52,883 nucleotides of DNA, taken from NCBI GenBank assembly GCA_011523545.1, contig WTGN01000074.1, positions 1 through 52,883 of the forward strand, in the 5' to 3' direction. The position numbers and the translations under genes are program-made. Positions 36,670-44,756 of this stretch are shown one piece after another. The notes under the pieces were generated by a model that worked only from the letters and a program-made list of their open reading frames with translations, did no database searches and had not been told where the DNA came from. Numbering within the stretch: the first letter of the stretch is position 1; the number at the start of each line of letters is the position of its first letter. This DNA is from Chloroflexota bacterium. Its GTDB lineage: Bacteria > Chloroflexota > Anaerolineae > Aggregatilineales > Phototrophicaceae.

Positions 36670-36768
36670 GGGCGAGACAAGTCTCGCCCCTATAGTTCTT
36701 GGTGTGGCGGAGGGCGAGACAAGTCTCGCCCCTACAGAATCGTCGTGTGGCGGGGGCGCAGTCTACAT
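36670..36768. repeat. Tandem 42-bp repeat with GGGCGAGAC/GTCTCGCCC palindromes
   Basis: Two copies (palindromes 36670-36689 and 36712-36731) are 42 bases apart, each a perfect 9-bp stem around AA followed by CCTA(T/C)AG. A third, degraded copy follows in register at about 36754. The array fills the gap between the sugar-binding protein stop and the first permease and reaches the binding protein's TAG at 36763-36765. Such hairpins could protect the binding protein message from 3' decay. Confidence 0.8.
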
Positions 36769-38133
36769 ATTGTTGGCGTCAAACTCGGCCCAGAATTCAT
36801 CGAGGAGCGCCTGCATCTCGGCATGGGCGTCATTGAGCGCGTCTTCCGCCGACTTCACACCGAAGTAAGCCTCTTCCACGCTGTTCGTCAAGATCTCGGC
36901 AAGCTGCCCCTGCACCGGCGTAATCTGCACCGGCGTATCAACCGCCAGCGCCTCTTTGACCTTGTCCCAATAGGGATTGATGTCGTAGTAAGCCGGGTTT
37001 TCATTGCAGGCTTTCACCGGCGACGGCCGGCTTTGCGCGAAGAGGAAGGCGCAGCCTCCCAATTCATGAACGCCGATGAATTCGGCGAACTTGTAAGCCG
37101 CCGCTTGCTTCTCCGGCGGATGCGCGGCCGGAATCGTGTACGCCCAGGCGCCGACGAAATTGTAGCCGGTGACGCCTGTGTGCTTGGCGTCGGGATTATC
37201 GCCGTTGTAGGGTCGGATCATCACGCCCCAGGAGTCCGTATCCCAATAGAGATCCGGCGCGACGTTGTTCATGTGCCCGAAGGCGGCCGAGTTTATGTGA
37301 AGGATGGCGAGCGCGTCATCAAAGAAGGGATGATCGCCCTGGGAGAAGTTCACATCCTGGAAGAAATCGGTCATGTTCTCGATGCCGCCATTGATCTCGT
37401 TGGTGAAGTTGACCATCCATTCCAGGGTCTCCACACCTTCGGCGCTGTTGAAGAGCAAGGTGCGGCCATCGTCGCTGGAGTATTTCCCGTTGTTGGTATA
37501 GAGCCAGAAGACGAAGGCATCGCCGTTGCTGCCCAGATTCGTGCCGAGCACCTCAACGCCCATCGCATCAGCAACCGTCAGCGCGCGCGCCACTTCCTCC
37601 ATTTCCTGCCAGGTCTGCGGCGGGCTCTCGGGATCAAAGCCAGCATCGCGCAGCATGTTCTTGTTGTAGAAGTAGAGCGGCGAAATCAAACCGGCCGTCG
37701 GCATGGGCAGGCCATAAAGCTCGCCGTTCCAATACTGCAAGCCAATCTCGCCATCGTAGAAGACGCTGATATCGGTGCCTTCCGCTTCGACAAAGGCATC
37801 AATCGGAATGATCAAACCCGACAACGCGAACTGATAGGTCTCGGGACGGGTGGACATGATGATGCCAGGCGGGTTGCTGCTGGCGGCGGCAGTGGCGAGC
37901 AATTCGGCGCGGTTGTCCCATGGTTGGACCTGATTGATGACGCGGATGCAGGGGTTCTCCGCCTCGAAGTGGCCAATGAGCGTATCCATCAGCGCTTCGC
38001 GATGGGCGCCCCACCAATTCATGAACTCGAGTTCAATGACCTCGCCATCGCATTGCGCGAGCGTCGGCGCAACGGCGAATGACACGAGCATCATCACAGC
38101 GATGAACAGACCAAACAAGCGTGAGAATTTCAT
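36763..38133 (-). CDS. Sugar ABC transporter substrate-binding protein, family 1
   Basis: A 456-residue secreted protein. The start is ATG 38131-38133 with AAAGGAG 6 bases ahead; the longer frame to 38262 crosses the promoter. Residues 1-26 are a signal peptide (LFIAVMMLVSFAVAPTLAQ). The mature protein begins CDGEVIELEFMNWWG and follows with IGHFEAENPCIRVINQVQPWD, typical of CUT1 binding proteins (family 1). LAQC is not a good lipobox, so lipid anchoring is uncertain. The transcript continues into two permeases and a sulfatase, pointing to a sulfated mono- or oligosaccharide or other sulfate ester as ligand. A perfect inverted repeat lies 33 bases upstream. Confidence 0.93.
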   Translation of the reverse strand: MKFSRLFGLFIAVMMLVSFAVAPTLAQCDGEVIELEFMNWWGAHREALMDTLIGHFEAENPCIRVINQVQPWDNRAELLATAAASSNPPGIIMSTRPETYQFALSGLIIPIDAFVEAEGTDISVFYDGEIGLQYWNGELYGLPMPTAGLISPLYFYNKNMLRDAGFDPESPPQTWQEMEEVARALTVADAMGVEVLGTNLGSNGDAFVFWLYTNNGKYSSDDGRTLLFNSAEGVETLEWMVNFTNEINGGIENMTDFFQDVNFSQGDHPFFDDALAILHINSAAFGHMNNVAPDLYWDTDSWGVMIRPYNGDNPDAKHTGVTGYNFVGAWAYTIPAAHPPEKQAAAYKFAEFIGVHELGGCAFLFAQSRPSPVKACNENPAYYDINPYWDKVKEALAVDTPVQITPVQGQLAEILTNSVEEAYFGVKSAEDALNDAHAEMQALLDEFWAEFDANNM

Positions 38134-38166
38134 GGTTGACTCCTTTTGAACTAAATTTACGATATT

Positions 38167-38183
38167 ATTGGCCATCGGCCAAT
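38167..38183. promoter_or_regulatory. Candidate operator upstream of sugar-sulfatase transport genes
   Basis: ATTGGCC and GGCCAAT form a perfect 7-base inverted repeat around ATC, 33 bases upstream of the binding protein start. On the minus strand a -10-like TATGAT lies immediately before it, so a bound repressor would block transcription. No regulator gene is adjacent. The whole gap 38134-38348 is markedly more AT-rich than the coding regions. Confidence 0.5.
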
Positions 38184-38348
38184 CATACACATTTAGAAAC
38201 AGCGCGCTTTGATTGGCAGTTCGCCCTAGGCTGGTTATACTTGGGCGAACGTTTTTGCACAATCAATAAATTGCTGCAGATAATTTACCGCGTTTTGAAC
38301 AATCTGTCAAAACAGCCCGGCAAAGATGCGCATAATCAGGTGGTTGCG

Positions 38349-38624
38349 ATGGAAAATCCGGGTGTCCTGAATATACTGAAATACGCTAACGCGGTAAAAC
38401 TGGAAAGGTACGTCCGCCGCGAGTTTAGTGAATGGATCCGCGCGGAACTCAGGCAAATGGACGATATCAACGGTACCAACTCGGTATATGTAGGAAGCGT
38501 TAGACGCGGCGATGTGCTGGACCTGCTGGTGGACATCCTCACATCGCCGGACACTGATTGGATGAAATACGATTCTCCTGGTGAAGAAGAGTGGTTTGTG
38601 CTGCCGTCGCTGTTGGATACCTAG
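38349..38624 (+). CDS. Hypothetical protein, acidic, about 91 residues
   Basis: An open frame starting at ATG 38349 (MENPGVLNILKYANAVKLER) with CAGGTGG upstream. The maximal frame begins at 38121 but its first 76 residues cross the AT-rich promoter gap and look non-coding. The product is charged, without membrane helix or signal peptide, ending EEEWFVLPSLLDT. I recognise no family. It lies 53 bases ahead of the next unknown gene on the same strand and may lead that transcript. Whether it is translated is uncertain. Confidence 0.5.
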   Translation: MENPGVLNILKYANAVKLERYVRREFSEWIRAELRQMDDINGTNSVYVGSVRRGDVLDLLVDILTSPDTDWMKYDSPGEEEWFVLPSLLDT

Positions 38625-38677
38625 CTGATTCGCGCTTCAGCAGGTACAGTGACATGCAAGCGAGCGTAAGGAAGTGA

Positions 38678-39532
38678 ATGAGCATGGCTGCGTCCGATCC
38701 ACGTTTGAGCCGTTTCGACCCGCTTGAACGCATCATCTTTTACGATGACTTCGATGAGGGCATCCGTGGCTGGTCGGAGCTTATCGGCAACTACGAGCAC
38801 AGCTTGGACTCGATGCTGCCGGAATACGCCGATATGCGGCCGCCCATGCTCAGCAATTTGACCATGTGGGACACGGGCAGCGCCGGCTCGATGGAAGGCA
38901 TGTACGCGCTCAAGTTGGCCAGCCGCGCGCGGACCGGCTCGCTGGCCACCAGCATCAAACGGCTGACCTTCCGCAAACGCGGCCACATTCAGCTCGAGTG
39001 CTATTTCACATTCAAGCCGGAAGCGAGCGAACTGCGCTTATCACTGAATGACGTGCGCGCTTTCGGCGTCCTCTTCGACCTGCAGGACGGCATGAATCCG
39101 GAGTATCGCTGGATGCCGCACCTGCGTTACCTGAACGCCCAGGGCGGCGAGATGATCAACCGCTGGCAGATGAAAAGCGCCACGCGCGCATTCAGCAATA
39201 TCGGCGATAGTGGCGAGACCGTCTCGCATTTTCATCTCGGTCCCGAGCATTGGGAATACATCGACGCGCCCGTGCAAACCCTCGCCTACAACGAAATCGC
39301 CACTAAAATGAATTGGCATTATCTGCGTCTCAATGTCGACCTGGCGGAGCGCCGCTTCCTCAGCTTCCAGTGCAACGATCTCAAATATGAAGGCGACCCG
39401 CTCAAATACATTTCGATTCCAGCAATGCCCAATCTGAACTGCATGCTGAACACAGCGTTTTGGGTGGAGACGAATCGCGACAAACGCGCATTCCTTTATC
39501 TGGATTCCGTGCTGCTGTCAGGGGAGTTCTAG
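38678..39532 (+). CDS. Conserved-looking protein of unknown function, beta-rich, 284 residues
   Basis: GTAAGGAAG precedes the ATG at 38678. The protein is soluble, lacks a signal peptide and reads as a beta-sandwich: alternating strands such as KRGHIQLECYFTFKP, LRLSLNDVRAFGVLFDLQD and WHYLRLNVDLAERRFLSFQCND. The opening RFDPLERIIFYDDFDEGIRGWSEL resembles N-termini of jelly-roll carbohydrate-binding or DUF proteins seen beside sugar-degrading enzymes, but I cannot assign a family securely. It is followed after two bases by a second small beta-rich protein gene and then by FAD oxidoreductase and PhyH genes, so probably one transcript. It may bind a substrate or act as a lyase or epimerase. Confidence 0.8.
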   Translation: MSMAASDPRLSRFDPLERIIFYDDFDEGIRGWSELIGNYEHSLDSMLPEYADMRPPMLSNLTMWDTGSAGSMEGMYALKLASRARTGSLATSIKRLTFRKRGHIQLECYFTFKPEASELRLSLNDVRAFGVLFDLQDGMNPEYRWMPHLRYLNAQGGEMINRWQMKSATRAFSNIGDSGETVSHFHLGPEHWEYIDAPVQTLAYNEIATKMNWHYLRLNVDLAERRFLSFQCNDLKYEGDPLKYISIPAMPNLNCMLNTAFWVETNRDKRAFLYLDSVLLSGEF

Positions 39533-39534
39533 CC

Positions 39535-39873
39535 ATGAGCCTCCGCCACAGCTACACCGCGACTGTTGAACGGAATGTCATCTGGAAGGGTGAGTTCGCG
39601 AGCGAGCCCTACGAGTCGGCTTGGGCCAGCGAGGCGATCTTCTTCGTGCGCGCGCTTGAAGTCTCGCCGGAATTCAGCGGCAGCGCCTGCGTCCAAATCT
39701 CCGCCGACGGCATCCATTGGGCCGACGAAGGCACAAGAGTCGAGTTGCCAGCCAGGAAGGACCAGGTCACCTTTTGCAAGGTCGCGCATTTTGGTGGCTT
39801 CTTGCGTCTTGCCGGTACACTCGCGCCCGGCAAGAGCATTAAGGTGCTGGTCTCGCTCGCGCTGAAAGAGTGA
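39535..39873 (+). CDS. Small beta-rich protein of unknown function, 112 residues
   Basis: Starts at ATG 39535, two bases after the previous stop, with AGGGGAG inside that gene's 3' end. The frame extends upstream to 39460 but overlaps the previous gene, so the internal start is preferred. The sequence SLRHSYTATVERNVIWKGEF...VQISADGIHWADEGT has the strand pattern of phage-tail-like or F5/8-type modules ('S.DG..W...G'). No signal peptide or membrane segment. Almost certainly co-transcribed with 38678 and perhaps its partner. No named function. Confidence 0.75.
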   Translation: MSLRHSYTATVERNVIWKGEFASEPYESAWASEAIFFVRALEVSPEFSGSACVQISADGIHWADEGTRVELPARKDQVTFCKVAHFGGFLRLAGTLAPGKSIKVLVSLALKE

Positions 39874-39903
39874 GTGATGTATCCCGCTTTACTTCAAAAT
39901 CTA

Positions 39904-39965
39904 GGGACGACCCAATGGCTCGCCCGCCATTCCGCAAAATGTAGGGGCGACTCGGTGAGTCGCCC
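39904..39965. repeat. Two palindromic GGGCGA/TCGCCC elements
   Basis: A degenerate copy at 39904-39924 shares CGACCCAATGGCTCGC with the element at 31412. A perfect copy at 39945-39965 has GGGCGACTC and GAGTCGCCC flanking GGT, preceded by GTAG. They occupy the 124-base gap ahead of the FAD oxidoreductase gene. Confidence 0.8.
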
Positions 39966-39997
39966 GTTTCTCAAATAAACAGACGAGGCCACATTGC

Positions 39998-41788
39998 ATG
40001 AAATCTCCGCTTTCATTCGAATTTGACGCCGTCATCGTCGGCGGCACGCCGGCCGGCATCATGGCCGGCATCAGCGTCGCCAAAGCGGGGCGGCGCGCCG
40101 TCATCCTTGAGCGGACCGGCTACATCGGTGGCCTGCCCGCCAATGGGCTGGGCGCGACCGATATCCACACCCGCGGCGCGACCGGCGGCCTCTTCCTGGA
40201 ATTTGTCGGGCGCGTCAAACAACACTACAGCGACACGTACGGCGCTGATTCGCAGCAGGTCATCGATTGCAGCGGCGGCTACCGTTTCGAGCCGCATGTC
40301 GCCGAGATGATCCTGCATCAAATGATCGCCGTACAAGGCGACTTGCTCGAAGTGCGCACGATGCGGCAATTCAACCATGAGCCGAGCAACGCGATCAAAG
40401 ACGGCGATGCCTTAAGCGCCATCAAAATCATCAACCGTGAGAGCGGCGCTGAAGAAATCTATCGGGCGCAGGTCTTCGTCGACGCCACCTACGAAGGCGA
40501 CCTGGCGGCGGCAGCGGGCGCGCCATACATGCTGGGGCGCGAAGGGGCGGACGAATACGGCGAGCCATGCGCCGGCAAGTTTTACCAGCGTTGGGACGCG
40601 CCAGTCGATGAATACTACTCCACCGGACAAGCCGATAACGCCATTCAGTCCTACAATTACCGCCTTCCGCTGACGACCGTTGAGTCCAATATGACGCGGA
40701 TCGAAAAGCCGCCCATGTACAATCGGGACGAGTACGTCTCTCTGATCGACGATGTGCGGCTGAATCGCTTCGCCGGCCCGCCAAAACCGATGGAATTCGA
40801 CGGCATCGGCGCCATTACGAATATGGTGCGGCTGCCCAACGACAAAGTAGACGGCAACAATCAGCACGCCGCCTTCATCTCGACCGATCTGCCGGAAGAA
40901 AACTGGCCCTACCCCACCGCCAGTTGGGATTGGCGCGATCGCTTCGCCCAACGCCTGCGCGATTACATCCTCGGTCTCTTTTATTTCGCGCAGAACGATC
41001 CCGAGCTGCCGGCCGACTTCCGCGAGCGCTGCAATCGCTGGGGGCTGGCGCGCGACGAATTCAGTGACAACGGCAACTTCCCGCGCCAGATCTACGTGCG
41101 CGAAGGCCGGCGCATCCGCGGCGAGTATCTCTTCACCGCCCACGACGCTCTCTCCAAGCGGGGGGCGCGCGCGCATATGACCAGCATCACCGCCAGCCAC
41201 TACGCCCTGGATTCGCATGCCTGCTTAAAGCGCGAAGAAGGGCGGCCGCATACGGACGGCATCTTCACCTACCCCACCAGCCCCTATTGCGTTCCCTACG
41301 GCGTCATCGTGCCGCTGGCGGTGGAGAATCTGTTGATACCGACGCCGGCATCGGGCACGCACATCGGCTTCAGCACACTGCGCATGGAACCCTGCTGGAT
41401 GGCGCTGGGCGAGGCGGCCGGCATCGCCATCAACGTCGGCATTGATGGACGCACATCGGTGCGCGACGCCAACGTGGTCGAGTTGCAGCGCCGTCTGCTG
41501 CGGGCGGGCGCGGTGCTGACCTACTACGAGGACGCGGCGCCGGGCGATAAGCACTATGAGGCTTTGCAGTTTTTCGCGTTGCGCGGTTTCTTGGGCGATA
41601 GCTACCAAGCCAATCTCGATCAACCGGTCTCGTCCGCCGACCGCAGCAACTGGACATCCTGGGCGAATACGCCGGAGTTAGCGCGTTTCAGCGGGACGCG
41701 CGGTCAACTATTGGATAGAATCTACTCTGAAGTGGGGAAACGAACGGACGCGGAACAGGCCGCGCTTTATGCGACAGCGGAGGATTAA
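39998..41788 (+). CDS. FAD-dependent oxidoreductase (FAD_oxidored type), 596 residues
   Basis: A flavoprotein of the FAD-dependent oxidoreductase family (PF12831-like). The dinucleotide-binding loop is VIVGGTPAGIMAGISVAKAGRRAVILERTGYIGGLPANGLG, read here as consecutive short segments. The second conserved block QVFVDATYEGDLAAAAGAPYMLGREG is diagnostic, and the C-terminal FSTLRMEPCWMALGEAAGIAINV closes the FAD site. No signal peptide. Related proteins sit in sugar or xanthan degradation and in redox modification of small molecules; substrate unknown. The stop is immediately followed by the PhyH start (TAAATG), so the two are coupled. GAGG lies about 10 bases ahead of the ATG at 39998. Confidence 0.9.
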   Translation: MKSPLSFEFDAVIVGGTPAGIMAGISVAKAGRRAVILERTGYIGGLPANGLGATDIHTRGATGGLFLEFVGRVKQHYSDTYGADSQQVIDCSGGYRFEPHVAEMILHQMIAVQGDLLEVRTMRQFNHEPSNAIKDGDALSAIKIINRESGAEEIYRAQVFVDATYEGDLAAAAGAPYMLGREGADEYGEPCAGKFYQRWDAPVDEYYSTGQADNAIQSYNYRLPLTTVESNMTRIEKPPMYNRDEYVSLIDDVRLNRFAGPPKPMEFDGIGAITNMVRLPNDKVDGNNQHAAFISTDLPEENWPYPTASWDWRDRFAQRLRDYILGLFYFAQNDPELPADFRERCNRWGLARDEFSDNGNFPRQIYVREGRRIRGEYLFTAHDALSKRGARAHMTSITASHYALDSHACLKREEGRPHTDGIFTYPTSPYCVPYGVIVPLAVENLLIPTPASGTHIGFSTLRMEPCWMALGEAAGIAINVGIDGRTSVRDANVVELQRRLLRAGAVLTYYEDAAPGDKHYEALQFFALRGFLGDSYQANLDQPVSSADRSNWTSWANTPELARFSGTRGQLLDRIYSEVGKRTDAEQAALYATAED

Positions 41789-42685
41789 ATGATGGATTTT
41801 GTGAGCATTACAGCCGAACAGAAGCGGCAATTTGATGAAGAAGGTTATCTGATTATGCGCGAAGCGATCGACGGGGAGACTGTCTCGGCGTTGATCGAAG
41901 CCGGCGACCGGCTCATCGCCTCCGACCGCGAGCTCAATCGCCAGCGCCGCCCCGGTGGCTTGTACGATGGTTTCCGCAACTGCGTATCAATGGATGACGC
42001 CTTCTTGCCGCTGATCAGCAACCCCAAGGTCTTCTCAATTGTGGCGCAGCTGCTCAGCCCGCATTTGTCGCTTTTGACCAGCCACCTGATTTATCGCGCG
42101 CCCGACCCGCCCGGCTCGCCCGACACCGGACGCATCCCGGGCTGGCACCGCGATCACTACATGTCCATGCGCGATCTGGGCGATCAGCATATTCCCCGGC
42201 ACTCGCTCAAAGTCGCCTACTATCTGACCGACTTGAGCGAGCCCAACACCGGTGTCACGATGATGGCGGCCGGCAGTAATCAACTCAAGGAACCCATCGA
42301 GATACCCGAAGGCCAGGTTGATCCCGCCAGCAAGGTAGAGCCCAGCCTGAACCCGGGCGACGCCGTCTTCTTCGAGAACCGCACCTGGCATGCCGGCGCC
42401 GCCAATCTGAGCGACCGCATTCGCAAGGCTGTCATGATCGGTTATTCCTACGATTGGATCACGCCCACCGATTATCGCCAGCAAGCGCCGGACCTGGTGG
42501 AGAAATTAACGCCGATGGAGCGCTATCTGGTCGGCGAACCGGTCGACGACAATCCGAATTTTGATTTCACCGGTGGCCACAACCCGATCGCTGAGTGGTG
42601 CGCGGAGAATGGGTACCAGTACAGCACAAGGCGGAACCAGGATCACATCGCCGCCGCTGGCGAGCCAAGCAAGCCTGGCATGTAA
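41789..42685 (+). CDS. Phytanoyl-CoA dioxygenase family protein
   Basis: A 298-residue Fe(II)/2-oxoglutarate oxygenase. The start ATG follows the oxidoreductase stop without a gap; a second ATG at 41792 is also possible. The N-terminus KRQFDEEGYLIMREAI is family-typical. Metal ligands are H120 and D122 in PGWHRDHYMSM and distal H201 in TWHAGAANLSD, followed by Arg210/212 for 2-oxoglutarate. It is divergent from the three copies at 1-2275. Coupling to an FAD oxidoreductase suggests consecutive oxidation steps on one substrate. Confidence 0.93.
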   Translation: MMDFVSITAEQKRQFDEEGYLIMREAIDGETVSALIEAGDRLIASDRELNRQRRPGGLYDGFRNCVSMDDAFLPLISNPKVFSIVAQLLSPHLSLLTSHLIYRAPDPPGSPDTGRIPGWHRDHYMSMRDLGDQHIPRHSLKVAYYLTDLSEPNTGVTMMAAGSNQLKEPIEIPEGQVDPASKVEPSLNPGDAVFFENRTWHAGAANLSDRIRKAVMIGYSYDWITPTDYRQQAPDLVEKLTPMERYLVGEPVDDNPNFDFTGGHNPIAEWCAENGYQYSTRRNQDHIAAAGEPSKPGM

Positions 42686-42726
42686 ATGCGGCATAATCGA
42701 TCAATTGAGATAACGCAGCGCAGATA

Positions 42727-43050
42727 CTAGGAGGACTTCAGCTTTGGCGTTTCGAAATAGCTGTCCAGGCGGTTGACCGAGGCTTGCAGGACTTTCATGT
42801 CGACATGGACGGTATTGTGCAATTCCAGCGAGGCGTCCACTTTCTTGCCATTTTCGCGTACGGCGCCTTCTAGGTTTTCAAACCCGGATTCCAGCGCGCC
42901 TTGCCGAGCTTCGACATTGCCGAGCCTGTCATTCAGGTCTTTGATGTCATCTTTCGTGGCCAAGCGTCGGAAGTACCCGTGCACCACAAAGAATACAGCG
43001 ACCGCATTCAATGCTATTGCCAGGTAAGCTGGAAATTGCGTTTGATCCAT
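42727..43050 (-). CDS. Small membrane-anchored coiled-coil protein
   Basis: A 107-residue protein starting at ATG 43048-43050 with GAGGG ahead; the frame to 43086 is not needed. Residues about 7-27 form one membrane helix (YLAIALNAVAVFFVVHGYF). The rest is a heptad-rich coiled coil (KDDIKDLNDRLGNVEARQGALESGFENLEGAV). The layout resembles small accessory or phage-holin-like proteins with a single anchor, but no family is recognised. It lies on the minus strand between two plus-strand oxidoreductase groups and appears monocistronic. Confidence 0.7.
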   Translation of the reverse strand: MDQTQFPAYLAIALNAVAVFFVVHGYFRRLATKDDIKDLNDRLGNVEARQGALESGFENLEGAVRENGKKVDASLELHNTVHVDMKVLQASVNRLDSYFETPKLKSS

Positions 43051-43148
43051 GCGTAAAGCCCTCACTTTAGAAGTTGCCTCTCGCACAGCGATTATATTAG
43101 AATCTGGCTAGCATTGTCAAATCTCGGGCGCAAAGGAGGAAGCGAACT

Positions 43149-44756
43149 ATGAAAGAACGAAACTGCGACATCCTTATCGTCGGTGGCGGCACGGGCGCGA
43201 TTGGGGCGGCGCTGGCCGCTCTGCGCATGGGGCAGTCGGTCATCATGAGCGAGGAAACCGACTGGATCGGCGGCCAACTGACCGCCCAGGCCGTCCCTCC
43301 GGATGAGAATCCCTGGGTCGATCAATGCGGCGCGACGGCGTCTTATATGCGCTTCTCCGATGGCGTGCGCGATTATTACCGCCGCAACTATCCGCTGACG
43401 GACAAAGCGCGCCACACCATGAATTGGAACCCGGGCCAGGGCAACGTCAGCCGCCTCTGCCACGAGCCGCGCATCGGCCTGGCCATCATCGAAGAGATGC
43501 TCGCGCGCTATCGCTCCAGCCGACAGCTGGATGTCCTGCTCTATCATATTCCGGTCGCGGCCGAGACTGACGGCGACCGCGTCCTGGCGGTCACCCTGGA
43601 AGATACGCGCAGCGGCGACCAGATTGTGATATCCGCGCCCTACATTCTCGATGCCACCGAGCTGGGCGATTTGCTTGAACTGGCGGGTGTCGAATCCATC
43701 ATCGGCGCCGAGAGCCAGGCGCAGACCGGTGAACTGCACGCCGTCGAAGGCGATCCGCTGCCGCTCGATCAGCAGTCGATATCCTGGTGTTTCGCGGTGG
43801 ACCATCTTGCAGGCGAAGACCATACAATTGACAAACCGGAAGATTATGACTTCTGGCGCGAGTACAAAGCCGATTTCTGGCCCGACAAGCAAATGAGCTG
43901 GGTTTATTCCAGCCCGCAAACGCTGGAGCCGGTCCATCGCCAGATTTTCCACGCCGATTTCCGCCATCGCTATACCGGCGGGCCGGGCGATCTCTGGCAT
44001 TTCCGCCGCATCCTTTATAAGGGGCACTATCCCGAGGGCGCCTTCCCCAGCGATATCACCTTGGTCAATTGGCCCCAAATTGATTATTGGCTCAAGCCCC
44101 TGCTCGGCGTTTCGGAAGATGTCAAGCAGGCCGCCCTGCGCGAATGCAAGCAGCTGAGCTTCTCCATGCTTTACTGGATGCAGACCGAGGCGCCCCGCAC
44201 CGACGGCGGCTATGGCTATCCCGGCTTGCGGCTGCGCCCCGATGTGGTTGGCACGAGCGATGGCATGGCGAAATATGTCTACGTCCGCGAGGCGCGCCGC
44301 ATCCTGGCCGAGTTCACTGTGCTGGAGGAACATGTCGGCGTCGAGCAGCGCGAAGGCTTCGACTCGGCCGAGCAATTCGATGACAGCGTTGGCATCGGCA
44401 GTTATCGCATCGACCTGCACCCCAGCACCGGCATGCGCAACTACATCGACATCAGCTGCTATCCATTCCAGATCCCGCTCGGCTCGCTGATTCCCCAGCG
44501 GGTCGAGAATCTGCTGCCCGCCTGCAAGAACCTGGGCGTCACGCATATCACCAACGGCTGCTATCGCCTGCATCCGGTGGAGTGGAATATCGGCGAATCG
44601 GCCGGCGCGCTGGCCGCCTATTGCCTGGACAAGGGCTTGACGCCGCGTCAGGTGCGCAACACCAAGAGCCACCTGCGCGATTTCCAGTGTCTGCTGAAGG
44701 ACGACCTGGGCGTGCCGCTGGATTGGCCGCCTTATGCGCGGACGACGGCGCGCTAG
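43149..44756 (+). CDS. FAD-dependent oxidoreductase (FAD_oxidored type), 535 residues
   Basis: AAAGGAGG lies ahead of the ATG at 43149. The flavin loop is DILIVGGGTGAIGAALAALRMGQSVIMSEETDWIGGQLTAQAVPPDE, read as short successive segments, and APYILDATELGDLLELAGVE is the second conserved block. The C-terminal NGCYRLHPVEWNIGESAGALAAYCL closes the FAD site. It is a distant relative of the protein at 39998, with the same PF12831-like architecture. No signal peptide is present. The Cys in DQCGATASYMRFS is near the isoalloxazine position but its role is unknown. The gene ends on the palindromic stop CTAG shared with the convergent binding protein gene. Confidence 0.9.
   Translation: MKERNCDILIVGGGTGAIGAALAALRMGQSVIMSEETDWIGGQLTAQAVPPDENPWVDQCGATASYMRFSDGVRDYYRRNYPLTDKARHTMNWNPGQGNVSRLCHEPRIGLAIIEEMLARYRSSRQLDVLLYHIPVAAETDGDRVLAVTLEDTRSGDQIVISAPYILDATELGDLLELAGVESIIGAESQAQTGELHAVEGDPLPLDQQSISWCFAVDHLAGEDHTIDKPEDYDFWREYKADFWPDKQMSWVYSSPQTLEPVHRQIFHADFRHRYTGGPGDLWHFRRILYKGHYPEGAFPSDITLVNWPQIDYWLKPLLGVSEDVKQAALRECKQLSFSMLYWMQTEAPRTDGGYGYPGLRLRPDVVGTSDGMAKYVYVREARRILAEFTVLEEHVGVEQREGFDSAEQFDDSVGIGSYRIDLHPSTGMRNYIDISCYPFQIPLGSLIPQRVENLLPACKNLGVTHITNGCYRLHPVEWNIGESAGALAAYCLDKGLTPRQVRNTKSHLRDFQCLLKDDLGVPLDWPPYARTTAR

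Noticed and set aside
36639..36680. N-terminal extension of the MalF-like permease starting at TTG 36680
   Set aside because: The TTG and following codons lie inside a palindromic repeat; GTG 36638 gives the normal family length.
36670..36768. Possible CRISPR-like array
   Set aside because: Only two and a half copies, 42-base period with nearly identical spacing sequence rather than unique spacers, and no cas genes.
38121..38348. First 76 codons of the 167-codon frame on the plus strand
   Set aside because: They span the AT-rich promoter gap and the inverted repeat of the divergent binding protein gene; coding begins more plausibly at 38349.
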